From positions 1 through 20,023 of the forward strand of contig JBJFCD010000045.1 in the NCBI GenBank assembly GCA_051888795.1: a stretch of DNA of 20,023 bases, in the 5' to 3' direction. The stretch comes from MD308 sp051888795. Its GTDB lineage: Bacteria; Bacillota; Clostridia; Lachnospirales; Lachnospiraceae. This document shows positions 1 to 8,090 of the stretch, one piece after another (within the stretch, counting starts at the first letter, position 1; every line of letters begins with the position of its first letter). Under the pieces are notes generated by a model that was not told the origin of the DNA, ran no database searches, and saw nothing but the letters and a program-made list of their open reading frames with translations. A program made the position numbers and the translations under genes.

Positions 1-14
1 TGTTTTAGTTCAAG

Positions 15-44
15 ATTGCGAACGAGCATCGCGAGTTTCGCAAT
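15..44. repeat. Perfect 8-bp inverted repeat at the window edge
   Basis: ATTGCGAA at 15-22 is repeated in inverted form as TTCGCAAT at 37-44, around a 14-base centre that is itself GC-rich and contains CGCG. It stands out from the AT-rich surroundings. It could be a palindromic extragenic element or part of a structure following a gene to the left of the window. No second copy was found in this window. Confidence 0.5.
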
Positions 45-65
45 TACCTATTCTTATAAAATAAA

Positions 66-117
66 AGAGAGTAAAAAGAGGAGATGAAACAGCCATCTTC
101 CTATTTTGTTGCTCTCT
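66..117. terminator. Imperfect hairpin, possible terminator
   Basis: AGAGAG (66-71) pairs with CTCTCT (112-117), AAAA (74-77) with TTTT (104-107), and AGGAGATG (79-86) with CATCTTCCT (94-102, one bulge), leaving a 7-base loop. On the minus strand the stem runs into a T-rich tract (61-65 and leftwards); on the plus strand no good T-run follows. It may end transcription of a gene outside the window. The orientation is unclear. Confidence 0.35.
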
Positions 118-374
118 TGTGTTTAATGTTACCTGTTTAGTTTGACTATTAATTTGTTTTTAAACGGTTTATTTTTAAAGAATTATACCACTTAGTTTTT
201 TGCAGTCAATATTTTTTATAGTTTTTTAATAAGATTTCAGGAAAATAAAATTTTTTAAAAAACAGATGTTTTTAAAATTAACATTTTTTAACGTTTTAAA
301 ACAAAGATATATTGTGAAAATGCTATATATACAATCTTATTATTTAAAATATTTATAAAAAACATACAAATAAA
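118..374. other. AT-rich leader region without a gene
   Basis: This is a very AT-rich stretch before the sugar operon. No open frame with a ribosome site was seen, and no riboswitch-like conserved structure was recognised. TAACATT at 279-285 is an inverted copy of the AATGTTA boxes found nearer the promoter, so it may be an upstream regulator contact. The AT-richness itself may act as an UP element or a curved region. Confidence 0.5.
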
Positions 375-427
375 AATGTTGAAGAATGTTATTTTGCGTT
401 GACAAATGTTAATACTAATGATAACAT
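375..427 (+). promoter_or_regulatory. Promoter of the sugar operon with putative operator boxes
   Basis: TTGACA at 399-404 is separated by exactly 17 bases from TAACAT at 422-427, a near-consensus vegetative promoter that would start RNA near 434. The hexamer AATGTT occurs at 375-380, 385-390 and 405-410, i.e. spaced 10 and 20 bases apart, on one face of the helix. ATGTTA (406-411) and TAACAT (422-427) form a perfect inverted repeat that covers the -10 element. This arrangement suits repression by the DeoR-family protein encoded at the end of the operon. The protein-site link is an inference. Confidence 0.75.
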
Positions 428-485
428 GATTATAACAAGAAGGACATGCCGAAATGGGCATACAAATTTAATAGGAGGAAAGATT

Positions 486-1523
486 ATGAGAGCAAAGAAA
501 TTATTATCAGTGCTTATCGCGTTAGTTATGGTATTCTGTCTTGCAGCTTGCAGTACAGAAGCTCCATCAAGCGGTGACGACAGTTCATCAAGTAGCGAAG
601 AGAGTACAGCAGGCGATGACGATCAGTATGAAATTGCAGTTGTTGTAAAAGTAGTAGGAATTGACTACTTCTCAGTATTTGAAGAAGGAGTTAAGCAATT
701 TGCAGAGGATACAGGAGTGAACGCATATGTTACAGGACCTTCTACTGCTGATGCAGCTGAGCAGGTTAACATCATTAATGACTTGATCACATCTGGTGTT
801 GATGCAATTTGTGTTGTTCCAAATGATGCTTCAGTATTAGAAGAATCATTAAAGGCTGCTAAGGAAAAAGGAATCGTTGTTGTTACAACAGAGTCTCCGG
901 ATCAGGCAGGAGCTGACGCTGACGTTGAGATGATTATCAATGATGCATTTGCAGAATTAGTAGCAGAGGATGCTGCTAAAGCATGCGGCGGAGCAGGACA
1001 GTATGCATTGTTCGTTGGTGGTTTAACAGTACCTCTTCACAACGCTTGGGCTGATCACTTAGAGGAGTACCTTGCTGAGAATTATCCGGATATGAAGTTA
1101 TGTACAGATCGTATCGCTTGTGGTGAAGACGCTGCAGCAGCACGTGAGACAACACTCGATCTTCTTAAGACATATGATGAACTTAACTGCATCATCGGAT
1201 TTGGTTCACAGGGACCTATCGGAGCAGGACAGGCCATTACAGAAGAAGGATTAATTGGCAAAGTTGCTGTTCTTGGTAACATCATTCCTTCAGAGGGATC
1301 AGAGCTTCTTGAAAGTGGTGCAATTACATCTGGATACCTTTGGGACCCAGCTGATTCAGGATATGCTAGCTGCTATATTGCTAAGCACCTTCTTGAGGGC
1401 GGTACAATTGATGAGTCATTCTCTATTCCTGACATGGGAGATATTGAGTTAGACGGAATCAACCTTTGGATTGATAACCCTATTACAATTACAGCTGATA
1501 ACTGGGAGAGCTTCGGCTTCTAA
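486..1523 (+). CDS. Lipoprotein sugar-binding protein of an ABC importer (RhaS/LsrB-like)
   Basis: Extracytoplasmic substrate-binding lipoprotein of 345 residues, delivering a sugar to the permeases encoded downstream. The ATG at 486 is chosen because AGGAGGA lies just upstream and it begins a lipoprotein signal peptide with lipobox LAAC and Cys22 as the lipidation site. A Ser/Glu/Asp-rich linker (about 23-47) precedes a periplasmic-binding fold of the Peripla_BP_4 type. The segments SGVDAICVVPND and LWDPADSGY resemble the rhamnose and autoinducer-2 binding protein branch. It is the first gene of the operon and is followed by a terminator-like hairpin, which would allow excess synthesis of this component. 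The family is clear. The substrate is not readable from sequence: a deoxyhexose such as L-rhamnose or L-fucose is suggested by the kinase and aldolase, and AI-2 is a less likely alternative. Confidence 0.9.
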   Translation: MRAKKLLSVLIALVMVFCLAACSTEAPSSGDDSSSSSEESTAGDDDQYEIAVVVKVVGIDYFSVFEEGVKQFAEDTGVNAYVTGPSTADAAEQVNIINDLITSGVDAICVVPNDASVLEESLKAAKEKGIVVVTTESPDQAGADADVEMIINDAFAELVAEDAAKACGGAGQYALFVGGLTVPLHNAWADHLEEYLAENYPDMKLCTDRIACGEDAAAARETTLDLLKTYDELNCIIGFGSQGPIGAGQAITEEGLIGKVAVLGNIIPSEGSELLESGAITSGYLWDPADSGYASCYIAKHLLEGGTIDESFSIPDMGDIELDGINLWIDNPITITADNWESFGF

Positions 1524-1536
1524 TTTATTAGCATGT

Positions 1537-1576
1537 GGGGGTGGTTGCGGATAGCCGCTTCCACCCTTGTTTTTTT
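1537..1576 (+). terminator. Intra-operon intrinsic terminator
   Basis: GGGTGG (1539-1544) pairs with CCACCC (1561-1566) and GCGG (1547-1550) with CCGC (1555-1558), with a TT/TT mismatch between them and an ATAG loop. The stem is followed by TTGTTTTTTT. It sits between the binding-protein gene and the ABC ATPase gene. No second promoter was recognised after it, so partial read-through is the likely design. Confidence 0.8.
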
Positions 1577-1617
1577 AAATAAAATATCTGTGTGAGAACA
1601 GATTGAGAGGGATGAAC

Positions 1618-3111
1618 ATGGGAGACAAAATTATTGAGTTAAAACATGTGAATAAACATTATGGTGGTGTTCATGCTCTGAAGAATGCGGATTTTGACTT
1701 GAATCGTGGAGAGATTCACTGCCTGATCGGACAAAACGGATGTGGTAAATCTACGATGATTAAGGTGATATCCGGTGTCATTGAGGTAGATCCAGGCAGT
1801 GACATTGTTATCGATGGACAGAAAGCAAGCGGAAAATATTCAAAACTTGCAATGGATAGCGGAATTCGTGTCATTTACCAGGACCTAAGCCTGTTTCCGA
1901 ATTTGACAGTAGCGGAAAACATCGCATTTGATATTTACACAGACAAAAGTGTTAAGGGTGTAAACTGGAAGAAAATTTATGAAATTGCAGAAGAAGTGAC
2001 AGAAAGAATGAAGGTTAAACTCGATCTGGGAATTCTTGTGGAGCACCTTTCGATTGCTGACAGACAGCTGGTGGCGATTGCTCGTGCGTTGGCGACCAAT
2101 GCGAAACTGATTATTATGGACGAGCCAACTTCTTCTTTGACAAGAAAAGAGGTTAATGCACTTTTTGCGATTATAAAGAGTTTACAGGAAAAAGGAATTA
2201 CGATTATGTTCGTCAGCCATAAGCTTGACGAGATTATCGAGATTGCGGAACGTATTACTGTAATGCGTGATGGAGAGATTATTTCAACTATTGATAATAA
2301 GAACATTGATGAAACGAAGCTTTCACATCTTATCAGTGGACAGCAGATTTCATATAAACAGGACTTTGTGCCTTTTGGGGATGAGGAAGTCCTTAGAATA
2401 GAAAATTTATCATGTGGACGACAGTACCAGGATGTATCTTTCTCTGTAAAAAAAGGAGAAATTCTTGGTATAATTGGTCTTCTTGGTGCAGGCAGAACAG
2501 AACTTGCAAGTTCTATCTTTGGAATGAATCCACCTGATTCAGGAAAAATCATTCTTCACGGTGAAGAAGTATCCTTCAAAAGCAATCGAGATGCCATTGA
2601 TCATAAAATTGCATATGTTCCGGAGGATCGATTGTTGCAGGGTCTTGTCTTAAATCAGAGCATTGAGTACAATACGATTATTTCTGTTCTTCAGAAATTA
2701 AAAACAAAACTTGGATTTCTGGACAAAAAAGAGAGCCGGAATCTTACAACAAAATGGATTGATGAGCTTAATATTAAGAGTGCAGTTCCGAATATCAATG
2801 CTTCTGCAATGTCAGGTGGAAATCAGCAGAAGATCGTTATTTCCAAGTGGCTTTCTACAAAACCGGATATTTTGATTTTGGATCAACCAACGAATGGTAT
2901 TGATATTGGAGCAAAGAGCACAATTTACGATTTAATTCGTGAACTTTCAAGACAGGGAATGAGTATTATCATTATCTCTGATGAAGTTCCTGAGATCTAC
3001 TATAACTGTCCACGTGCACTTGTGATGCACAAGGGAAAAATTGTAAAAGAATTGGACTGCACGAGTATGTCAGAAAGTGAGTTCGGTCAGGAGGTGCTTG
3101 ATGAACAGTAA
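1618..3111 (+). CDS. Sugar ABC transporter ATP-binding protein (two ATPase domains)
   Basis: Cytoplasmic ATPase of the RbsA/MglA/RhaT type, 497 residues with two fused nucleotide-binding domains. The ATG at 1618 is preferred because GAGAGG at 1605-1610 is correctly spaced; ATG 1612 and TTG 1603 are not. Domain 1 has Walker A GQNGCGKST (38-46), signature LSIADRQ (144-150) and Walker B ending D168-E169. Domain 2 has the degenerate Walker A GLLGAGRTE (287-295) usual in this family and signature SGGNQQ (399-404). Its Walker B reads LDQPTNG, so the catalytic Glu is replaced by Gln423. The stop overlaps the start of the first permease by 11 bases, implying translational coupling. Family assignment is secure; the sugar is inferred from neighbours. 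Confidence 0.93.
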   Translation: MGDKIIELKHVNKHYGGVHALKNADFDLNRGEIHCLIGQNGCGKSTMIKVISGVIEVDPGSDIVIDGQKASGKYSKLAMDSGIRVIYQDLSLFPNLTVAENIAFDIYTDKSVKGVNWKKIYEIAEEVTERMKVKLDLGILVEHLSIADRQLVAIARALATNAKLIIMDEPTSSLTRKEVNALFAIIKSLQEKGITIMFVSHKLDEIIEIAERITVMRDGEIISTIDNKNIDETKLSHLISGQQISYKQDFVPFGDEEVLRIENLSCGRQYQDVSFSVKKGEILGIIGLLGAGRTELASSIFGMNPPDSGKIILHGEEVSFKSNRDAIDHKIAYVPEDRLLQGLVLNQSIEYNTIISVLQKLKTKLGFLDKKESRNLTTKWIDELNIKSAVPNINASAMSGGNQQKIVISKWLSTKPDILILDQPTNGIDIGAKSTIYDLIRELSRQGMSIIIISDEVPEIYYNCPRALVMHKGKIVKELDCTSMSESEFGQEVLDEQ

Positions 3112-4075
3112 GAAAAGTGCATTTTTAAAGAGTTATGAATTTATGCTCTTATGCGTTGTTATTGTATTGACTGTTATTCTTGCAGTTGTGACCAAGGGTA
3201 AATTTGTCAGACCAGACAACATTATTGATATGATTACAAGCTATTCTGCATATGGAGTAATTTCAATTGGTTGTTTGTTCGTTATTATTTCCGGAGGAAT
3301 TGATATTTCTTTCATGGCAGTGGGAGCGGTTGCACAGTATATAGCAGCGCTGTTTATGTTGAAGATGGGCGGCAATTTCGTGATTATATACTTGATTTCA
3401 ATTGTGGTAGGTGCGGCTCTTGGATTTGTGAATGCTGTTCTGGTTAACAAACTACAGGTTCCGACATTGATTATTACAATTGCAACAATGAATATCATTT
3501 ATGGTCTTATGATGAGGCTGACAAAAGGTGTAAGGCTCCATGGATTCCCTTCGTGGTTTTCTTCTAAAACAGATGTTTCACTTTTAGTGGTGGCTGTAGG
3601 TACTTTGGTTTTGACTTGTATTATTGCCTGGTATATTTTGCAAAGAACAAAAATAGGACGCCGCATTTATGCAATTGGTGGCAATATGGAAGCATCCAGA
3701 AGATGTGGTGTAAATGTATTGGGGGTTCAGTTATTTGTCTATGGATTTGCAGGAGCTGTTGCGGGAATTGGTGCACTGATAAAGTGTTATCTTTCTCAGC
3801 AGGCCTCCATTGAAGCATTATATGGAAACGAGATGGATGTTTTGGCCATGGTAGTTCTTGGCGGTGTATCATTATCTGGTGGAAAAGGTAATGTATTCGG
3901 TACAGTCCTTGGTATTTTCCTTATTGCAATGTTGAGTAACGGTATGATTTTAGTTGGAGTATCAAGTTATTGGAAGGATCTTGTAATTGGAGCGGTTATC
4001 CTAATCAGCTTCTGTATTACGGGATGGAGACTTGCTGCTGCAGCAAAGAAAGATCAGAAGGGAGGCGACGCATAA
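3101..4075 (+). CDS. Sugar ABC transporter permease 1 (RbsC/RhaP family)
   Basis: Integral membrane permease of 324 residues in the BPD_transp_2 family. The ATG at 3101 follows CAGGAGGTG and overlaps the ATPase stop, better than the in-frame upstream start. Hydrophobic segments run through the protein; the conserved GGIDIS motif is at 65-70 and a cytoplasmic coupling loop with LGGVSLSGGKG lies near residue 255, both hallmarks of ribose/rhamnose-type permeases. It should pair with the second permease to form a heterodimeric channel, powered by the double ATPase and fed by the lipoprotein. It ends with a Lys-rich tail and overlaps the next start by one base. Confidence 0.9.
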   Translation: MNSKKSAFLKSYEFMLLCVVIVLTVILAVVTKGKFVRPDNIIDMITSYSAYGVISIGCLFVIISGGIDISFMAVGAVAQYIAALFMLKMGGNFVIIYLISIVVGAALGFVNAVLVNKLQVPTLIITIATMNIIYGLMMRLTKGVRLHGFPSWFSSKTDVSLLVVAVGTLVLTCIIAWYILQRTKIGRRIYAIGGNMEASRRCGVNVLGVQLFVYGFAGAVAGIGALIKCYLSQQASIEALYGNEMDVLAMVVLGGVSLSGGKGNVFGTVLGIFLIAMLSNGMILVGVSSYWKDLVIGAVILISFCITGWRLAAAAKKDQKGGDA

Positions 4076-5028
4076 TGAAGAAATCAAAGTTTTCGTCATT
4101 AATGGAGAATGACAGCACGATGCTGATTGTTTTGAGTGTAGTTTGTGTAGTGTTATTTTCTGTTTTAAAGCCTAATTTCTGTTCAATTGATTCATTTTAT
4201 TCAATTGCAAAACAGTTTCCGGAGATAGGATTGTTTACCTTTGCTATGATGCTTCCAATGCTGGTAGGAGGTATTGATCTTTCTGTAATTGCTTCAGCAA
4301 ATCTTGCAACCATTTTTATGTCTATGTATATGACATCTCATAATGGAGGGACAGGTACTATTATTATTGCAATTGCAATCTGCATGATTACCTGTGTGAT
4401 TGTAGGGTTCTTCAATGGTTTAATTGTTGCAAAATTTAAGATTCCGGCAATGCTGGTAACATTGGGAATGCAGATGGTGCTGACCGGTATCGGACTTGGG
4501 CTTACAAAAGGATCAACATTGTCTGGCTATCCTGATTCCTTTAAATTTATCGGTAATGGCTATATTGCAATAATTCCAACACAGTTTTGGATCTTTGTAA
4601 TTGCATCCATTGCATTGATCATCATTATGCAGAAAACATCATTTGGAATTAAATTGCAGATGTATGGCTCCAATAAAGTTGCAACTCAGTATTCGGGAAT
4701 AGGAGAAACAGCAGTTCTGATAAAAACGCATATGCTGTCAGGTGTATATGTAGGTTTGGCAGCAATTGTAATGGCTTCACGTCTGACATCTGCTTCTGCC
4801 GGAGCTGCTGCCAGTTATTTGATGAGAGCAATCCTGATTGCCGTTCTTGGCGGAGTAGATCCTAACGGAGGAAAAGGAAAAGTTTCAGGTATCATTTGTG
4901 CTGTTGTGCTATTCCAGATTGTAGCAACTGGATTAAATGTTTTAAAAGTCAATTCTTATATTGTTATTACTCTGTATGGAGTGATTCTTCTTCTTTCCGT
5001 ATTTGCACGTACAAGGAAGAGTAGGTAA
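4075..5028 (+). CDS. Sugar ABC transporter permease 2 (RbsC/RhaQ family)
   Basis: Second integral membrane permease, 317 residues, same family as the preceding gene. The start is ATG 4075 in the TAATG stop/start overlap, with GGAGG at 4061-4065. GGIDLS falls at 65-70, exactly the same positions as in the first permease, and LGGVDPNGGKGK supplies the coupling loop, so the two genes are probably old paralogues. Two different permeases plus one double ATPase is the layout of rhamnose and AI-2 importers rather than of ribose importers, which use one permease. It is followed 12 bases later by the kinase gene. Confidence 0.9.
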   Translation: MKKSKFSSLMENDSTMLIVLSVVCVVLFSVLKPNFCSIDSFYSIAKQFPEIGLFTFAMMLPMLVGGIDLSVIASANLATIFMSMYMTSHNGGTGTIIIAIAICMITCVIVGFFNGLIVAKFKIPAMLVTLGMQMVLTGIGLGLTKGSTLSGYPDSFKFIGNGYIAIIPTQFWIFVIASIALIIIMQKTSFGIKLQMYGSNKVATQYSGIGETAVLIKTHMLSGVYVGLAAIVMASRLTSASAGAAASYLMRAILIAVLGGVDPNGGKGKVSGIICAVVLFQIVATGLNVLKVNSYIVITLYGVILLLSVFARTRKSR

Positions 5029-5040
5029 GGAGGAAAAAGG

Positions 5041-6477
5041 ATGAAAAAGATATTAAATCTTGTGGCCTTCGACTGTGGAAATAGTAGTGTTAGAACTTTG
5101 CTTTGCAAGTTTGACGGAGAAAAGGTAGAGAGTGAACTGGTCTTGCAAGAGCCGAACGGAATGATTGAAGAGGATGGATTTTTCTATTGGGATATGGAGA
5201 ATGTCTTTGCAATTATGAAAAAAGGATTGGGGCTGGCTGCAAAAAAAGTAGATCACATCGACTCGGCAGGTATCTGCACCTGGGGAGTAGACTTCCTTCT
5301 TTTAGATGAAAATGAAAAATTTATTCAGAAGGCACTGAGTTATCGTAATACAATCGGCGCTGAGGTTATGGATAAATTATCTCAGGAAGAACAGAAAGAG
5401 ATGTTCTACAGGACAGGGATCCTCTGTGATAAAATCAACAGTATATATATGTTGAAAGGCATGCATAAATATATGCCGGAGGTAATGCGTAAAGCCAAGA
5501 AGCTTTTGATGGTGCCTGATGTATTTGTATATATGTTTACAGGTGTATTGGAGAATGAGCCAAGTGAACTTTCGACAACTCAGATGATGGATGTATTGAA
5601 ATATGAAATCAGTCCAAAGCAGTGCGAGTATGCAGAAGTTTCAACAGATCTTTTCTCTGAAATAGGACAACACGGAAAAAAAGTAGGTAATGTAAAGGAA
5701 GAGATTCTTGCAGAACTGGGAATCGAATATGACATTCCGGTTATCTGTGTTCCTTCTCATGATACTGCCTGTGCAGTTCATGCAATCCCATCGAGAGAAG
5801 AAAGTTATTTATTTGTGAGTTCGGGAACGTGGTCTTTGATTGGAGCACAAATTCCTGAACCTATCATTAATGAAGAGGTTTTAAATGCAAATCTTACGAA
5901 TGAGGTTGGTGCTTTTGGAAGAACTACACTTCTAAGAAACTCTGCCGGAATGTTTATTACTCAGAGATTAAAAGAAGAGTATGAAAAGGAAATTGGCGAA
6001 AAGATTGGATGGAATGAGTTTACAGACCTTGCAGATACATATTCAGGAGAGGTACCTATATTTGATGTGAATGATATCCGTTTCTTTAACCCAAAGTGTA
6101 TGGTAAAAGAAATCTGGAACACCATTCATGCTGAATCGGAACACACAGTTAAAGATTGGCCGGAAGTATTGGCTTCAACCTATCGGTCTCTTGGACAGAG
6201 CTATGCACAAGTATCAAGAACTCTTATTGACTGTACAAAGAGAGAGTATGATAAGGTCTATGTTGTAGGCGGAGGTTGTAAGAACCGGATGATCATTCAG
6301 ACATTTGCTGATGAAATGAATATGCCTATCATGACATGTGATATGGAATGTGCTTCTGTAGGAAATGCAGTTGCTCAAATTGCATATTTTCATCCGGAGT
6401 ATTCTTATGGTAAAATAAGGGAAATTGTTGCGGATTCATTACGTGTAAAAGAGTATTTACCGAGTATTAATGTATAA
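5041..6477 (+). CDS. rhaB: Rhamnulokinase-type FGGY sugar kinase
   Basis: Cytoplasmic ATP-dependent kinase of 478 residues, predicted to phosphorylate the C1 hydroxyl of a ketose such as L-rhamnulose or L-fuculose before aldol cleavage. The start ATG 5041 has AAGGAGG upstream. Motifs shared with RhaB are seen in order: an N-terminal phosphate loop (AFDCGNSSVR), TWGVDFLLLD, SHDTA with the presumed catalytic base Asp241, SSGTWSLIG, and GGGCKNR near the C-terminal adenosine site. In the segment SYRNTIG an Asn stands where E. coli RhaB has Asp (recalled from memory), so substrate preference may differ. Length fits the family (about 480). It lies between the transporter and aldolase genes. Kinase family is secure; the exact sugar is inferred. 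Confidence 0.82.
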   Translation: MKKILNLVAFDCGNSSVRTLLCKFDGEKVESELVLQEPNGMIEEDGFFYWDMENVFAIMKKGLGLAAKKVDHIDSAGICTWGVDFLLLDENEKFIQKALSYRNTIGAEVMDKLSQEEQKEMFYRTGILCDKINSIYMLKGMHKYMPEVMRKAKKLLMVPDVFVYMFTGVLENEPSELSTTQMMDVLKYEISPKQCEYAEVSTDLFSEIGQHGKKVGNVKEEILAELGIEYDIPVICVPSHDTACAVHAIPSREESYLFVSSGTWSLIGAQIPEPIINEEVLNANLTNEVGAFGRTTLLRNSAGMFITQRLKEEYEKEIGEKIGWNEFTDLADTYSGEVPIFDVNDIRFFNPKCMVKEIWNTIHAESEHTVKDWPEVLASTYRSLGQSYAQVSRTLIDCTKREYDKVYVVGGGCKNRMIIQTFADEMNMPIMTCDMECASVGNAVAQIAYFHPEYSYGKIREIVADSLRVKEYLPSINV

Positions 6478-6494
6478 TATATCAGGAGGTTATT

Positions 6495-7136
6495 ATGGAT
6501 TATAAAAAATTTATCGTAGAAAACGGAATTAGATTATACCAGTCGGGTCTGACGGTAGAAACCTGGGGAAATATTAGTGTTCGTGATCCCGAGACGGGGC
6601 TGTTTTATTTAACCCCTTCCGGAATGCCATATGATCAGATTGTTCCGGAAGATGTTGTTGTAATGGATAAAGACATGAATATTGTGGAAGGAACAAGAAA
6701 ACCGACAATAGAATATTCTATGCATATCGGAATCATGAATCGCAGACCGGACGTTAATGCAATCATCCACACACATCCGGTTGACTCACAAGTTTTTGCG
6801 TGTTTGCGTCAGGATATTCCACCGGTAATTGACGAAGCTGCTCAACTTTTAGGTGGAACCGTCATTTGCGCAAAATATGCACTCCCAGGAACTCCGGAAC
6901 TTGCGGAGAATGTTATCAATGCTTTAGGTGATGGTGCCGCATGCCTGATGGCAAATCATGGTGCTGTCTGCGTAGGAGCTGATATAGATGCAGCCTTTAA
7001 AGTAAGTACAGTATTAGAGATGACGTCAAAGATTTACTACAAAGCACTTGCAATTGGGAAACCAGTTGTTCTCGATGAAGAAGACGTTCTTTTTATGAAA
7101 GATTTTGTGGCTAATCATTATGGCCAGAGAGATTAA
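6495..7136 (+). CDS. Class II aldolase, L-fuculose-1-phosphate aldolase type
   Basis: Zinc-dependent class II aldolase/adducin family enzyme of 213 residues, expected to cleave a ketose 1-phosphate to dihydroxyacetone phosphate and an aldehyde (lactaldehyde if the sugar is a 6-deoxyhexose). The catalytic and metal residues fall at the same numbers as in E. coli FucA: Glu73 and zinc ligands His92, His94 (in HTHP) and His155 (in ANHGA). The length also matches FucA (about 215) rather than the longer RhaD (about 274). CAGGAGG precedes the ATG, 17 bases after the kinase stop. The pairing of a RhaB-like kinase with a FucA-like aldolase leaves the sugar open. Neither an isomerase nor a lactaldehyde reductase is nearby. 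Confidence 0.87.
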   Translation: MDYKKFIVENGIRLYQSGLTVETWGNISVRDPETGLFYLTPSGMPYDQIVPEDVVVMDKDMNIVEGTRKPTIEYSMHIGIMNRRPDVNAIIHTHPVDSQVFACLRQDIPPVIDEAAQLLGGTVICAKYALPGTPELAENVINALGDGAACLMANHGAVCVGADIDAAFKVSTVLEMTSKIYYKALAIGKPVVLDEEDVLFMKDFVANHYGQRD

Positions 7137-7159
7137 AAAGTTAAGGAATGTGGTGAAAA

Positions 7160-8002
7160 ATGAAAGCAATGAAAGAACTCCCATACACTAGAAAACAACA
7201 GATTCTGGAAAAGTTAAAAGAAGGAGACTGTTTGAAAGTCGAAGAATTGGCTAAGGATTTCAATGTTTCCAGTATGACTATTTATCGAGATATTGCACAG
7301 CTTGAGAAGAACGGAGAGGCTTTTCGTGTTTATGGTGGAGTGATGGCTGCTAACAAAGCAGAAAAGAACAAAGCAGAAGAGAATGATGATATTCCTTCTA
7401 TTTTACAGCCGTATCATGACAGCACAATAGAGGAGCGTTTCCGAGTGGAAACGGAATCTAAACAGGCGATTGCAAAAGCAGCAGCAGATTTTGTAAAAGA
7501 TGGAGATATAATTGCAATCGATCCAAGTACAACCACACTTCATATGTGTCCATATCTGTCTGATAAAGAAATCATAGTTGTAACTACGAGTATGAGTGTG
7601 GCATTGCAATTTGCTTCATCAGAGACTGTCAATGTTATAATGTGCGGAGGGATGCTTCGAAAGAGTTCTCTTTCTCTTGTGGGCAGTTATATACAGGATG
7701 TTTTGAAGAGGATACATATAAACAAGTGTTTTATTTCATCGCATGGTTTTACATTTGAACGAGGTCTTGCAGATATGACGATGGAAGAAAGTGACGCAAA
7801 ACATCAGATGGTACGGTGTTCTTCTGAGACATATGTTTTAATTGATCACACAAAGATTAACAAATACGCGCCCTTTGTCGCTTGTGATGTAAATGACATT
7901 TCATATTTGATCACAGATAAGCAAACAGAAGGCGCAAAGAAATACAATGAAATTATGAAGCAGTGTGAAGAAGTAGGATGCAAAGTTGTTTTTGCGGAAT
8001 AA
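7160..8002 (+). CDS. DeoR-family transcriptional regulator of the sugar operon
   Basis: Predicted DNA-binding repressor of 280 residues. An N-terminal DeoR winged helix-turn-helix (about residues 9-60, with the family-typical VSSMTIYRDIAQLE and the YGGV turn) is followed by a charged linker (about 64-88) slightly longer than usual, then a DeoRC sugar-phosphate sensor domain (RFRVETESKQAIAKAA, then IDPSTTT and MCGGML). DeoR proteins usually bind a phosphorylated intermediate of the pathway they control, here probably the kinase product. It is the last gene, 23 bases after the aldolase, so autoregulation through the operon promoter near 400 is likely. The ribosome site is weak (AAGGA, long spacing); ATG 7169 is a possible alternative start. 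Confidence 0.9.
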   Translation: MKAMKELPYTRKQQILEKLKEGDCLKVEELAKDFNVSSMTIYRDIAQLEKNGEAFRVYGGVMAANKAEKNKAEENDDIPSILQPYHDSTIEERFRVETESKQAIAKAAADFVKDGDIIAIDPSTTTLHMCPYLSDKEIIVVTTSMSVALQFASSETVNVIMCGGMLRKSSLSLVGSYIQDVLKRIHINKCFISSHGFTFERGLADMTMEESDAKHQMVRCSSETYVLIDHTKINKYAPFVACDVNDISYLITDKQTEGAKKYNEIMKQCEEVGCKVVFAE

Positions 8003-8003
8003 G

Positions 8004-8050
8004 AAATACCCCCTCGGAATGCCCGTAACATTTCAGAGGGGGTATTTTTA
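8004..8050 (+). terminator. Strong terminator ending the sugar operon
   Basis: AAATACCCCCTC (8004-8015) pairs perfectly with GAGGGGGTATTT (8036-8047), extended inside by GGAATG/CATTTC (one GU pair, one bulged A) with a 7-base loop, then runs into TTTTTA. It begins just after the regulator stop. The gene at 8091 is convergent, and the element may also slow transcription coming from that side. Confidence 0.93.
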
Positions 8051-8090
8051 TCTGGTTAAAAACGATATATCAAATCAATCACATTTCCAT

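Noticed and set aside
142..170. TTGACT as a second upstream promoter of the sugar operon
   Set aside because: No -10-like hexamer lies 16-18 bases downstream.
155..180. Possible catabolite-control (cre) site around TAAACGGTTTA
   Set aside because: It keeps only the central ACG-like core and misses the flanking TG and CA positions; too weak in such AT-rich DNA.
1977..2552. Minus-strand open frame of 191 codons
   Set aside because: It lies wholly inside the ABC ATPase gene, has no ribosome site and its translation is low-complexity Ser/Ile-rich, typical of an antisense shadow.
486..8002. Autoinducer-2 (Lsr) uptake system
   Set aside because: The binding protein and transporter layout are compatible, but the kinase motifs are RhaB-like and the aldolase has FucA zinc ligands; no LsrF/LsrG-like gene is present.
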